64,000 nucleotides of DNA from Diaphorobacter sp. HDW4B. Its GTDB lineage: Bacteria; Pseudomonadota; Gammaproteobacteria; Burkholderiales; Burkholderiaceae_C. This document shows positions 47,801 through 54,478 of this stretch, piece by piece; the first letter of the stretch is position 1; the number at the start of each line of letters is the position of its first letter. The position numbers and the translations under genes are program-made. The notes beneath the pieces were generated by a model. It was not told the DNA's origin, made no database searches, and saw only the letters and a list, made by a program, of their open reading frames with translations. The DNA lies in assembly GCF_011305535.1 (NCBI RefSeq), contig NZ_CP049905.1:2966001-3030000 (forward strand). The letters run 5' to 3'.

Positions 47801-47952
47801 GCGGTCTGCAGCAGCCATTGCATCCAACCCGGTGGTTGCCATGTGCCGACCAGCCCGCGCAGCAAGGCGGCAAGCGGTCTCCACAACAAGCACAAGAACT
47901 TCACCAGCACGTGGCTGGCTGCCGCCAGTTTCTGATTGGCAAGCCGCAGCAT
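41899..47952 (-). CDS. yfhM: bacterial alpha-2-macroglobulin
   Basis: A 2017-residue protease trap of the periplasm, thought to work with PBP1C in defending or repairing the envelope. The thioester motif is intact as YGCTEQ near residue 1525. Upstream are the MG domains and the bait region. Unlike E. coli YfhM (about 1650 residues, lipoprotein), this protein has no lipobox but a basic N-terminus and one membrane helix, about residues 62-83. It also carries an acidic low-complexity insert near residues 580-615 (EDEEANAQEEEESSGDEEN). The start at 47952 has GGGAGG at good spacing. Candidate Cre/Blr tags lie just upstream. Confidence 0.94.
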   Translation of the reverse strand: MLRLANQKLAAASHVLVKFLCLLWRPLAALLRGLVGTWQPPGWMQWLLQTARRALCWLQQRLMLVVLLIALAVGAWFASPAVLKWWHGLTPEQVEPTRISATITPPQRTRIEDNAAPNPLLVEFSGDAAPIHLSAGVEATGVSLEPALAGKWTWQESRKLQFTPKEDWPIGQSYNVKLADNALAQHVLLNDASKKLVFGSPAFLQTLQSAEFYQDPTQANVRRAIFMVNFSHPVYAAEFEKRIAISYDKPCETSMFGGSQCAPLKHTVSYDKWQLTATIQSEALPIPEKSRAVVLQIAKGTTAKRGSPGVASDLARSVSIPGLYSLAISDIASVVVNGDNGEPGHVLNVAASMPVREREMAQVVQAWLLPPKHKNEDGELVDKLDWTKVQPASINDAILKSASKMALDTIPGEQDASEVVSFKMPQAQGGRYLLVRVAKGLKSPGGYQLGEARQMVLKLSPFAPQLSIVSQGSLMALSGEKKLPVLIRDLPGVRVELNRLLPKQLQHLVSQSSGDFSKPTMNYGMTFEDISDRFEKKIPLNLKPGKAHYETVDFSGYLAKDKTDRRGVFLLTVQGFDPNAKQKKNRNEDEEANAQEEEESSGDEENAEASEDERKVSDYQEQRLVLVTDLGLVMKKSINGTRDVFVQSIATGQPVGGAQVEIWGRNGTAVATQTTDATGRASLPSLAAFEREKQPIVLVVRKEGDMSFLPLNRNDRTLDVSRFDVGGVYAQGVPNQMQGFVFSDRGMYRPGDTMHIGIIVKAGNWNTSLRDLPVEVEITDARGLSIKREKLKLGAGGATELSHTTQDSSPTGNYTVNLYLPRRTNAGSPEANGLLIGSTTVKVQEFLPDRTKVRLTLSQQANEGWVRPQDMKANVDVQNLFGTPAQDRKVEGTLTLTPAFPAFRSLPNFSFYDPQKEGQKQVDDLGSVQTSTEGLAQFDLRLSRFEAATYQVHVLTKAFEPEGGRSVAAEAQTLVSDLPYLVGVKVDGDTRYVAKNATRNASIIAIDPQVKKIAVQNLKLQRIERKVVSVLIKQDNGVYRYESRNKESVLDEKPFAMAATGNTLVLDTATPGDFAYVLRDEKNLQLNRIDYSVAGNANVTRSLDRNAELQLTLDRKDYEPGQEISVSIRAPYVGAGLITIERDKVYAHTWFKTDKTASVQKITVPKDFEGTGYITVHFVRDPSSDEVYMSPLSYGVAPFATTLAKRTANITLTSSELIKPGHTVKMTLASDQPTRAVVFAVDEGILQVARYKTPAPLKFFFQKRALEVNTLQTLDMILPEFRKLMLAAAPGGDGADELGKHLNPFKRKRDKPVAYWSGFVDVSGSREFTYTVPESFNGSLRVMAVAVNDQATAAKTTTTVVRGDMVILPNAPLAMAPGDTVEVGVGLANNIEGSGKNVPIALTLNASGGLEVVGGATQTLSINERGEASTKFKLRAKSGADAVLGSSPLTFSATHKNFSAQLKEEVSVRPASPYVSLVQAGSFQRSGEIKSQGDFHPNFRRSDVAVSSAPWSFATGLMQYLEAYPYGCTEQITSQTYPAVLLSTRPELLKEMARGRTAEQGPLPDARKVLERYIVQLRARQTGEGGFSAWPGDPTPDTFATLYAVQLLLEAKEHKLPVPQDLLKQANAYLQGQLGNADGGADHWRIHTQALYLLTRQGIVAPAALANLREAWRNGQARGLNTDLGAAYLAASYQLVKQDKVAAELLEPVWKDLLNRTAKKQRRTTWGAYYDPLVHDSMLLYVAARHFPDRLKTLPPTVWNGVAGMVQDGWYNSLSSATMMLAVDAYFSAVNQNTEGRVNVQAINAQSQAAALALGSINPVARAQVPVGTTKLKLANDSDFNLFYSWAEQGFERNVPDKALNKGMEIFHEVIDASGKPVTQVKIGDEVSVRVRVRSTERDKLGNLALVDMLPGGLEPVLQPVSSNDSNGEEGGNEESQEPIWKQRLGIKGSWNIEYADIREDRVVFYGGVGKDMVELTYKARATNVGDFVVPPAYGEDMYDRRVFSRSASARLQVVPK

Positions 47953-48003
47953 GAAAGACCTCCCGGAGCATGGATTGCTGTGCACCGAGTCTGTCCGTCA
48001 GGG

Positions 48004-48039
48004 GTGAAGCCACGGTGAGCTTCGTGAAGTCTATGTGAA
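48004..48039 (-). promoter_or_regulatory. CreB/BlrA-type tags before macroglobulin-pbpC operon
   Basis: Read on the minus strand, 48039-48024 is TTCAC-N6-TTCAC, an exact match to the tag bound by CreB in E. coli and BlrA in Aeromonas. A second copy with one mismatch, CTCAC-N6-TTCAC, lies at 48019-48004. The pair ends about 50 bases before the macroglobulin start codon, a sensible activator position. About 0.12 exact matches per 64 kb are expected by chance on both strands. Confidence 0.5.
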
Positions 48040-48090
48040 GTCCTTGAAGAATGGCCGGGCGGGCGAGCGCTTGCCAACCCGGCGTTGTGT

Positions 48091-48912
48091 TTACAGCACG
48101 CGTTTGCGGATCTGCAGCACCACGATTTCAGCCACGGCAACGACGACGAGAACGGTGAACAGCACCAGCGCCACTCGGTCCCACTGGAACAGGTCGATGC
48201 AGGTGTTGAGCACCACGCCGATGCCGCCCGCGCCCACAAGGCCAAGCACGCCGGATTCGCGCACGTTGATGTCCCAGCGCAGCAGCGCCACCGACCAGAA
48301 GGCTGGTTTGATCTGCGGCCAGTAGCCATACCAGAGCTGCGCGAACTTGCTCGCGCCCGCTGCCTGCAGCGCTTCGATGGAGCCCTTGGGCGTTTGCTCC
48401 AGCGCCTCGCCGATCAGCTTGCCGACAAAACCCACCGAGCGCAGCGCAATCGCGAACATGCCCGCGAGCGGCCCCGGCCCGACGATGGCGACGAACAGCA
48501 TCGCCCAGACCAGCGAGTTCACCGAACGGCTGGCCACGAGGACCACGCGCGCGATGAAGTTCAGCGTCTTGCTCTTGGTGATGTTGGGCGCGACCAGCAC
48601 GCCCAGCGGCATGGCGATGAACAGCGACAGCACGGTGCCGAGCGTCGCCATGTGCAGCGTCTCCATCAGGCCCTGCAGCACGTCGGGCTGGAAGTAGGCC
48701 CAGTCCACCGGCCACATGCGACCCAGCATGTCGCCCATCTGTTCCGGCGCGTCGTACAGGAACTCGGGGATGACCTCGATGTAGCGCACCGATTGCACGA
48801 TGGCCCAGATGCAGAAGATCCACAGCAGATAGCGCAGCAGGCGCTGACCGAAGCTGTAGCGTTCCCATTTCATGGGCGTGGTGGTGTTGTTGAGTGTTGC
48901 GGCTTCAGACAT
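48091..48912 (-). CDS. phnE: phosphonate-type ABC transporter permease PhnE (second)
   Basis: A 273-residue permease with about six membrane helices and the EAA loop around EALQAAGASKFAQLWYGYWPQ. It overlaps the other permease gene by 8 bases. Two unlike PhnE subunits with one PhnC and one PhnD make a complete importer. The order on the minus strand is phnD, phnC, phnE, phnE. No C-P lyase, phosphite dehydrogenase or phosphonatase gene is nearby, so the substrate is open. Confidence 0.9.
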   Translation of the reverse strand: MSEAATLNNTTTPMKWERYSFGQRLLRYLLWIFCIWAIVQSVRYIEVIPEFLYDAPEQMGDMLGRMWPVDWAYFQPDVLQGLMETLHMATLGTVLSLFIAMPLGVLVAPNITKSKTLNFIARVVLVASRSVNSLVWAMLFVAIVGPGPLAGMFAIALRSVGFVGKLIGEALEQTPKGSIEALQAAGASKFAQLWYGYWPQIKPAFWSVALLRWDINVRESGVLGLVGAGGIGVVLNTCIDLFQWDRVALVLFTVLVVVAVAEIVVLQIRKRVL

Positions 48913-49711
48913 GGAGCGCCTTTCGCACGGCGTTCACGACGAGTTCGCCGACCACGATGATCGCGATCACCGCAGCGAGAATCGTGCAGACGAAGTTGTA
49001 TTCATAGCGCAGGAAGGCCGCGAACAGCACGCCGCCGATGCCACCCGCGCCGACGATGCCGACCATGGTGGAGTTGCGCAGATTGGAGTCGAGCTGGTAG
49101 GTGGCAAAGCCCACGAAGCGGCTGATCACCTGCGGCAGCACGCCGAACAGCACGACGTTCATGAACGATGCGCCGGTCGCGCGAATGGCCTCGATGGGCT
49201 TGGGCGAGATCTCTTCGATGGCATCGGCAAACAGCTTGCCGACAAAGCCCACGGTGGCGACGACGAGCGCCAGAATTCCGGCGAGCGGACCAAAGCCCAC
49301 GGCCTTGACGAACAGGATCGCGCTGATCACTGGATGCAGCGCGCGGCACACGGCGATCAGGCCGCGACCGAAGGCACGCAGCGGCGCGGGCGACATGTTG
49401 GAGGCCGACATCAGGCCGACCGGCAGGCTCAGCAAAATGCCGATGGCCGTGGCCAGCACCGCGATCTGCATGGTCTCCTTGAGGCCTTGCCAGAGCTCGT
49501 CCATCTTGCCCATCTGCGGCGGAAACATCATGCCGAGAAACTTGGCTGCAGCTGACCAGCCGTTGGCCAGACGTTCGCTGTTCACGCCCATGGTGGACAG
49601 CGCAAAGATGCAATAGGCCAGCAGCGCGAGCAGGGCGGTCTTCTGCTGCCAGCCCATGCTGAAGGGCTTGCGCGGCGCTGCCGACGAAAGGGTGGGGTTC
49701 ACTCCAGCCAT
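48905..49711 (-). CDS. phnE: phosphonate-type ABC transporter permease PhnE (first)
   Basis: A 268-residue inner-membrane permease with PhnE features: [31 protein letters not shown] is the EAA loop (given here in part), and [16 protein letters not shown] lies near the C-terminus. It overlaps phnC by 13 bases and the following permease by 8 bases. The overlap chain indicates coupled translation. Confidence 0.91.
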   Translation of the reverse strand: MAGVNPTLSSAAPRKPFSMGWQQKTALLALLAYCIFALSTMGVNSERLANGWSAAAKFLGMMFPPQMGKMDELWQGLKETMQIAVLATAIGILLSLPVGLMSASNMSPAPLRAFGRGLIAVCRALHPVISAILFVKAVGFGPLAGILALVVATVGFVGKLFADAIEEISPKPIEAIRATGASFMNVVLFGVLPQVISRFVGFATYQLDSNLRNSTMVGIVGAGGIGGVLFAAFLRYEYNFVCTILAAVIAIIVVGELVVNAVRKALHV

Positions 49712-50484
49712 GCCTTGCCTCCGTAGATCTGCGTGAGGTGGTCTTCGGACAAACCTTCGGGTGCGCCGTCGTAGACCACATGGCCACCGGTCATGCCGAT
49801 GATGCGGTCGGCAAAGCTGCGGGCGAGTTCCACGTCGTGGATGTTGACCATCACCGGAATCTTGCGTTGAATGCCTTGCTCGCGCAGCAGCTGGATGATT
49901 TCGATGGAGGTCTTGGGATCGAGCGACGAAGTGGGCTCGTCGGCCAGCAGCACGGCCGGTTGCTGCGCGAGTGCGCGCGCAATGCCCACGCGTTGGCGCT
50001 GGCCGCCGCTCAGGGCATCGGCGCGGCGCGAGGCGAATTCGCCCAGGCCCACTTCATTGAGCAGTTGCTGCGCATGCGCGAGGTCTTCAGCATCGAATTT
50101 GCGACGCCATGCGCGCCAGGCCGAGATGTAGCCGAGGCGTCCGGTGAGCACGTTTTCCATCACGCTCAGACGGTCCACAAGGTTGTATTCCTGGAACACC
50201 ATGCCGATGTGGCGGCGCGCGCGGCGCAGCTCGCTGCCCGAAAGCTGGGCCATGTCGGTGCGCTTGCCTTCGATGTTCACCCAGATTTCGCCCGAGGTGG
50301 GATCGACCAGGCGGTTGATGCAGCGGAGCATGGTGGATTTGCCGGTGCCCGACGGGCCGATCACGCAGGTGAGGCCGGAGGCGGGGAGCGTCAGGTTGAT
50401 GCCTTTCAAAATAGGCTGGCCCGCGCGGTATTCCTTCACCAGATTTTTGATTTCGATGGCGCTCGATGTTGCTTGTTGGCTCAT
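49699..50484 (-). CDS. phnC: phosphonate-type ABC transporter ATP-binding protein
   Basis: The 261-residue ATPase has Walker [10 protein letters not shown], the signature [15 protein letters not shown], Walker B LLADEP and the switch His in NIHDVELAR. The start at 50484 (MSQQATSS) has GGAG nine bases upstream; GTG at 50499 would add five residues. Structured repeat copy B occupies the leader just before this gene, and a strong hairpin separates it from phnD, so its level may be lower than that of phnD. Confidence 0.92.
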   Translation of the reverse strand: MSQQATSSAIEIKNLVKEYRAGQPILKGINLTLPASGLTCVIGPSGTGKSTMLRCINRLVDPTSGEIWVNIEGKRTDMAQLSGSELRRARRHIGMVFQEYNLVDRLSVMENVLTGRLGYISAWRAWRRKFDAEDLAHAQQLLNEVGLGEFASRRADALSGGQRQRVGIARALAQQPAVLLADEPTSSLDPKTSIEIIQLLREQGIQRKIPVMVNIHDVELARSFADRIIGMTGGHVVYDGAPEGLSEDHLTQIYGGKAWLE

Positions 50485-50496
50485 TGTTTTCTGCTC

Positions 50497-50656
50497 CACG
50501 AAGCCTGTGGCTTCGATTGGCTACTCTTGGCTGAGGCGCCAATACAGCCCTTCATACTTTGTTGCGCAGCCTTGCCGTATCGGCATACTGTCTGCGGCTG
50601 CGCGTCGCGTCTGAAGGGCTGTCTTGGCGTTGTGGTGATTGATCGCGACGCGGTTG
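50497..50656. repeat. structured dispersed repeat, copy B (between phnD and phnC)
   Basis: Second copy of the 29801-29960 element. Stems: CGAAGCC/GGCTTCG (50499-50515), outer 50537-50554 with 50612-50629 (one T/C mismatch as in copy A), GCGCAGCC/GGCTGCGC (50564-50571 with 50596-50603, perfect) and GTAT/ATAC around CGGC (50577-50588). Relative to copy A the pairs T-A to C-G, G-C to A-T, G-C to C-G (outer stem), G-C to A-T (middle) and C-G to T-A (apical) change on both sides. Here it is antisense to the phn genes. Confidence 0.85.
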
Positions 50657-50717
50657 GCGTGGCGTCCTTTTGCTGGTGCTTTGCACGACAGCCGGGTTTG
50701 GCCTCACACAAACGACA

Positions 50718-50755
50718 ACGCGGGCGGATGCTGTTTTTTCAACATCCGCCCGCGT
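50718..50755 (-). terminator. strong hairpin between phnD and phnC
   Basis: A perfect 13-bp stem ACGCGGGCGGATG/CATCCGCCCGCGT with a 12-base loop, 15 bases beyond the phnD stop. No T-run follows on the minus strand, so it may be a partial terminator or an mRNA-stabilising hairpin that raises binding-protein expression over the permease genes. Confidence 0.6.
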
Positions 50756-50769
50756 GCTTCATTCGGCGC

Positions 50770-51771
50770 TTACTTCTTTTGCGCGGCCTTGTCGAAGGCT
50801 TCGCGGGTGAAGGATTCGCCGGAGGCCTGGGCTACGTCGCGCACCAGTTGCCAGTCTTTCTTGTAGGTGATGGGCAGGAAGCGATCGCCACCCAGACCCT
50901 TGGCCATTTCGGCGGGGACCTTGTAGTCGAAGAAGCAGCCCTTGATCTTTTCCTGCAGTGCGGGGGCGAGGTTGTAGGCGAACGCGTAGGCGTCGGTCGG
51001 GAACATCTCGCTGGTGTAGAGCACGCGGAAGTCGTCCTTGCCGACCACGCCGCGGTCGGTCATGTGCTGCAGCACGTCGCTGGCGACGGGGGCGGCGTCG
51101 TAGTCGCCGGTCTTCACGCCGAGGATGGACTGGTCATGCTTGCCGGAGTAGACGACCTTGTAGTCCTTGTCGGGGGTGATGCCGAGCTTGGGGAACAGCG
51201 CGCGCGGAGCCAGATTGCCGGAGTTCGACGATGGCGAGGTGTGCGCGATGCGCTTGCCCTTGAGGTCATCGAGCTTCTGGTAGCTGCTGCCCTTTTGCAC
51301 GATCATCTTGAGGTTCATGCCGACGGGGCCCTGGTCGTTGCCACGGATGGCGAACGGCACGGCGCCGGCCAGATTCACCGCGAAGTTCACAGGGCCTGGC
51401 GAGAACGCTGCGATGTGCAGACGGCCCGAGCGCATGGCTTCGATCTGCGCGGCGTTGGATTGCACCGGGAAGAACACGACCTTCTTGCCCACGCACTGCG
51501 AGAGGTGGCCCATGAAGGGGCGGAACAGCTTTTCGTAGATGGAAGGATCTTCCACGGGCGTGAAAGCGAACACCAGCGTGCTGGGGTCTTTCAGCTTCTT
51601 GGCGTCCGTGGGCGTGTCGGCCACGAGGTCCTTGTTGGCGTCGCAGAACTGGCTGTCCAGATCGCCGCGGTTGGCGCAGTTGTCTTGCGCGAAGCTGGCG
51701 GCGGAGGCGGCCGCGAGGGCCATGCCGATGAAGGCGGCGCGTGTGGTGTGTGCAGTGGGTTTCAAGGCCAT
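50770..51771 (-). CDS. phnD: phosphonate-type ABC transporter substrate-binding protein
   Basis: A 333-residue periplasmic binding protein with a Sec signal peptide ending near SFAQD (residue 29). The ligand-binding segment is seen as IAHTSPSSNSGNLAPRALF, which fits the PhnD family. It also has a cysteine pair just after the signal (CANRGDLDSQFC) and two further cysteines, unusual for PhnD. It is first in the phnD-phnC-phnE-phnE operon and is divergent from a two-component system across 191 bases. Confidence 0.9.
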   Translation of the reverse strand: MALKPTAHTTRAAFIGMALAAASAASFAQDNCANRGDLDSQFCDANKDLVADTPTDAKKLKDPSTLVFAFTPVEDPSIYEKLFRPFMGHLSQCVGKKVVFFPVQSNAAQIEAMRSGRLHIAAFSPGPVNFAVNLAGAVPFAIRGNDQGPVGMNLKMIVQKGSSYQKLDDLKGKRIAHTSPSSNSGNLAPRALFPKLGITPDKDYKVVYSGKHDQSILGVKTGDYDAAPVASDVLQHMTDRGVVGKDDFRVLYTSEMFPTDAYAFAYNLAPALQEKIKGCFFDYKVPAEMAKGLGGDRFLPITYKKDWQLVRDVAQASGESFTREAFDKAAQKK

Positions 51772-51868
51772 CTCTTATCCTTGTCTTTATGGAATGTTGG
51801 AAGATGGCCCGACTATAGGGAGCACAATGCGCGCGTTTGGTGCGTGCCTTTCGACTGGCTTGCGCTTT

Positions 51869-51887
51869 GCTTTCAAGTAGCTTTCAA
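51869..51887. promoter_or_regulatory. direct repeat, candidate response-regulator site
   Basis: GCTTTCAA-GTA-GCTTTCAA is an exact 8-base direct repeat with an 11-base period, one helical turn, the spacing used by OmpR/PhoB-family dimers. It lies in the 191-base divergent region between phnD and the response regulator gene, 76 bases before the latter. Confidence 0.45.
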
Positions 51888-51962
51888 AATGAGAAAAACC
51901 ACCTGTTTCATGCCGCTTGCTGCATTGCAGCACATCTTGTGCATCGCAGCAATGGAGCCGCG

Positions 51963-52646
51963 ATGAAGGTGCTGCTGGTCGAAGACGATCTGGACCTGAG
52001 CGCTGCCTTGTCGCGCGTGCTCACGCGGCGCGGCATCCATGTCGAGCATTGCACCGATGGCGTGCAGGCGCTGGTGCATCTGAGTGCCGGGCAGTACGAC
52101 GTGGTGATGCTCGATCTCGGCCTGCCGGTGATGGATGGGCTGCAGCTCGTGTCCAAAATCCGTGCCAAGGGCAACGAGGTGCCGGTGCTGGTGGTGACGG
52201 CGCGCGGCGCGGTGGGCGACAAGGTCGCGGGGCTCAATGCCGGTGCCGACGACTACCTCGCCAAGCCCTTCGATCTGGATGAGCTGGAAGCGCGCCTGCG
52301 TGCGCTGTGCCGCCGCGCGGGCGGCAGTGCGGGCGAGATGCGCTGCGGGCGCTTGCGGGTCGAGCGCGCATCGCATGTGGCCTATGTGGACGGCAAGGCG
52401 CTGGAACTCACGCCGCGCGAATCGGCGCTGCTGGCCGCGTTGATGGAACGCCCCGGCCATGCCGTGACCAAGGAGCGTTTGACGGCGCTGGTGTTCCCGT
52501 CCGATCAGGCCACGCAGGCCGATGCGGTGGAGGTGGTGGCGCATCGCTTGCGCAAGAAGTTGCTGAACACGGATGTGCAGATCACCACGCTGCGCGGCGT
52601 GGGTTATCTGATTCGCGAAAGCGTGGTGGATGAAAGCGCGAACTGA
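51963..52646 (+). CDS. OmpR-family response regulator
   Basis: A 227-residue regulator. The receiver domain, residues 1-115, has the acidic pocket VEDDLD, the phosphoacceptor Asp51 in VVMLDLGLPVMDG and the conserved Lys in DYLAKPFDLDEL. The C-terminal winged helix carries LTPRESALLAAL and VEVVAHRLRKKL. The start at 51963 is set by homology. It overlaps the histidine kinase gene by 17 bases. The closest types are TctD/QseB. The gene is divergent from phnD. Confidence 0.93.
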   Translation: MKVLLVEDDLDLSAALSRVLTRRGIHVEHCTDGVQALVHLSAGQYDVVMLDLGLPVMDGLQLVSKIRAKGNEVPVLVVTARGAVGDKVAGLNAGADDYLAKPFDLDELEARLRALCRRAGGSAGEMRCGRLRVERASHVAYVDGKALELTPRESALLAALMERPGHAVTKERLTALVFPSDQATQADAVEVVAHRLRKKLLNTDVQITTLRGVGYLIRESVVDESAN

Positions 52647-54090
52647 GGTGGATGCTGCAGCGGACGCGTTTTCGCTGCGCCGCAGACTGCTCATCTGGAT
52701 GGTCGTGCCGCTGCTGGTGTTCGTGCTGTTCGATGCGTGGCTGGGTTATCGCTCGGCATTGCAGACCACGCAGTCGGCCTACGACCGCTTGTTGGTGACG
52801 GCGGCACATGCGCTGGGCGACATGATTCGGCTGGAGCGCGGCGAGCTGCAGGTGACTTTGCCGCACACGGCGCTGGAGCTGTATTCGACCGACGTGCGCA
52901 CGGATTTGCGCGAGCAGCCGGGGCGCAGTCCGCTGCTGTACCGCGTGAATTTTTTGAATGGTGATTTTCTGGCGGGCGATGCCGCCTTGCCGCCTTACAC
53001 CGGTCTGCCGCCGTTGAACGACGCATACGCATCGCGCCTGCAGTTCTACGACCGCGACATGCCCGACGGCGAACCCGCGCGCTTCGTGGCACTGTGGCAG
53101 CCGGTGGAATCGGCCGAGGGCATGCGTTATGTGGTGGTGCAGGTGGGCGAATACGTGGCGTACCGCTACGCGATTGGTCGCACGATTTTGTGGAAAACCT
53201 TGGCGCGGCAGTTTGGCCTGCTGTTTTTGCTGCTGATGGCGATGTGGATCGTGGCGACGGCGGCGCTGCGGCCGCTGCGGGTGCTCGCTCGTTCGGTGGA
53301 GCAGCGCAGCCCGGACGATCTCAAACCGCTGTCGGTGGCATCGACGCCGGAAGAAGTCGGCCCGCTGCTGTCGGCCTTCAACGGGCTGCTGGCGCGGGTC
53401 GACGATTCGCGCCAGCGCCAGCAGCGTTTTGTGGCCGATGCTTCGCACCAGTTGCGCACGCCGCTGGCCGTGCTGCAGTTGCATGCCGAATCGGGTTTGA
53501 AGGGCGATGTGCCTGCGCGCGAGGCGCTGGCCAGCATTGCCGACACGACGGGACGCACCAGCCGCGTCGTCCATCAGTTGCTGATGTGGAACCGCGCGCA
53601 AAGCGACCACGGCGACTTGGTGCAGGTGGCCGAAGACGTGGAACTGCGCAGCCTGATGCAGGACGTGGCGGTGGAGTTGTCGCCGCTGCTTGCGCGCAGG
53701 CAGCTGGATTTTTCGTTGGATGCGCCGGAGGCCGCTGCGAACTGGCACGGTCAACGCTGGATGGTCGAGGAAATCCTCAAGAACCTGCTGACCAATGCGA
53801 TCCAGCATTCGCCCGACAAATCGGAACTTGGCATGCGGCTGCGCGAAAGTGCCGAGTCGGATCGCGTGGGGTGGGAGCTGGAGGTGTGGGACAGCGGTCC
53901 GGGTCTGGTCAAGGCTGTGGCGGATCGTTTGTTCGAGCCCTTCATCACCGGCGGCGGCAAGGGCGCGGGGCTGGGGCTGGCGATCTGCCGTGATCTGGCC
54001 TTGGCGCTGGGCGGTGAGATCAGCGTGCGCAACCGCGCGGAAGCATCAGCGACCGGCGTGAGCGCGGTGCTTTTTCTTCCCCGCAAGTAG
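52630..54090 (+). CDS. sensor histidine kinase
   Basis: A 486-residue inner-membrane kinase. First helix about residues 20-37; periplasmic domain about 38-185, similar to the 2CSK_N domain of TctE-type kinases; second helix about 192-213; then HAMP-like linker. His273 lies in DASHQLRTPL, the N box in LLTNAIQHSP, and G boxes in WDSGPGL and GGGKGAGLGLAI. It forms a pair with the overlapping response regulator. TctE-type sensors detect organic acids; proximity to a phn-type importer suggests a phosphonate or related signal, which is inference. Confidence 0.93.
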   Translation: MKARTEVDAAADAFSLRRRLLIWMVVPLLVFVLFDAWLGYRSALQTTQSAYDRLLVTAAHALGDMIRLERGELQVTLPHTALELYSTDVRTDLREQPGRSPLLYRVNFLNGDFLAGDAALPPYTGLPPLNDAYASRLQFYDRDMPDGEPARFVALWQPVESAEGMRYVVVQVGEYVAYRYAIGRTILWKTLARQFGLLFLLLMAMWIVATAALRPLRVLARSVEQRSPDDLKPLSVASTPEEVGPLLSAFNGLLARVDDSRQRQQRFVADASHQLRTPLAVLQLHAESGLKGDVPAREALASIADTTGRTSRVVHQLLMWNRAQSDHGDLVQVAEDVELRSLMQDVAVELSPLLARRQLDFSLDAPEAAANWHGQRWMVEEILKNLLTNAIQHSPDKSELGMRLRESAESDRVGWELEVWDSGPGLVKAVADRLFEPFITGGGKGAGLGLAICRDLALALGGEISVRNRAEASATGVSAVLFLPRK

Positions 54091-54096
54091 GCCGGT

Positions 54097-54381
54097 TCAG
54101 CCGCGCTGCAACTGCTGCTCGGCCTTGTCCGCCCAGATCGTCAGGTTGTCGTGCAGGTCCTTGTGGCTGAACGAGCAGCTTTCCTCGGTGAACAGCGCGC
54201 CGGTTTCCAGACGGTCGAGCAGGCCGAAAAGCACCTCGGAATAGCGCGCGGGCAGGGCGGCCAGCAGGGCTTCTTGCGAGCGGGCGCTGTCACTGAAGCC
54301 GTGCGGGCTCAGGCTGCCGTCCTGCAGTTGCTGGAGAAATTGCTTGAAGCTTTGCAGTTCGTAGCGGGCGGTGTCGGACAT
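54097..54381 (-). CDS. hypothetical protein
   Basis: A 94-residue soluble, mostly helical protein with no recognised domain. It starts [19 protein letters not shown] and has [21 protein letters not shown] near the end. The stop converges on the histidine kinase with only 6 bases between, and the start faces proA. The base composition and codon use match neighbours. The divergent position next to proA suggests it belongs to the core side. Function unknown. Confidence 0.65.
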   Translation of the reverse strand: MSDTARYELQSFKQFLQQLQDGSLSPHGFSDSARSQEALLAALPARYSEVLFGLLDRLETGALFTEESCSFSHKDLHDNLTIWADKAEQQLQRG

Positions 54382-54478
54382 GGCGATTCAGAGGTGTTTC
54401 AGAGCGGGAAATGCCCGAAGCGTAACCCGAACAGACCCATGCGCACGCAGGACGGGCGGTTTCGGTCAAAATCGGGGT

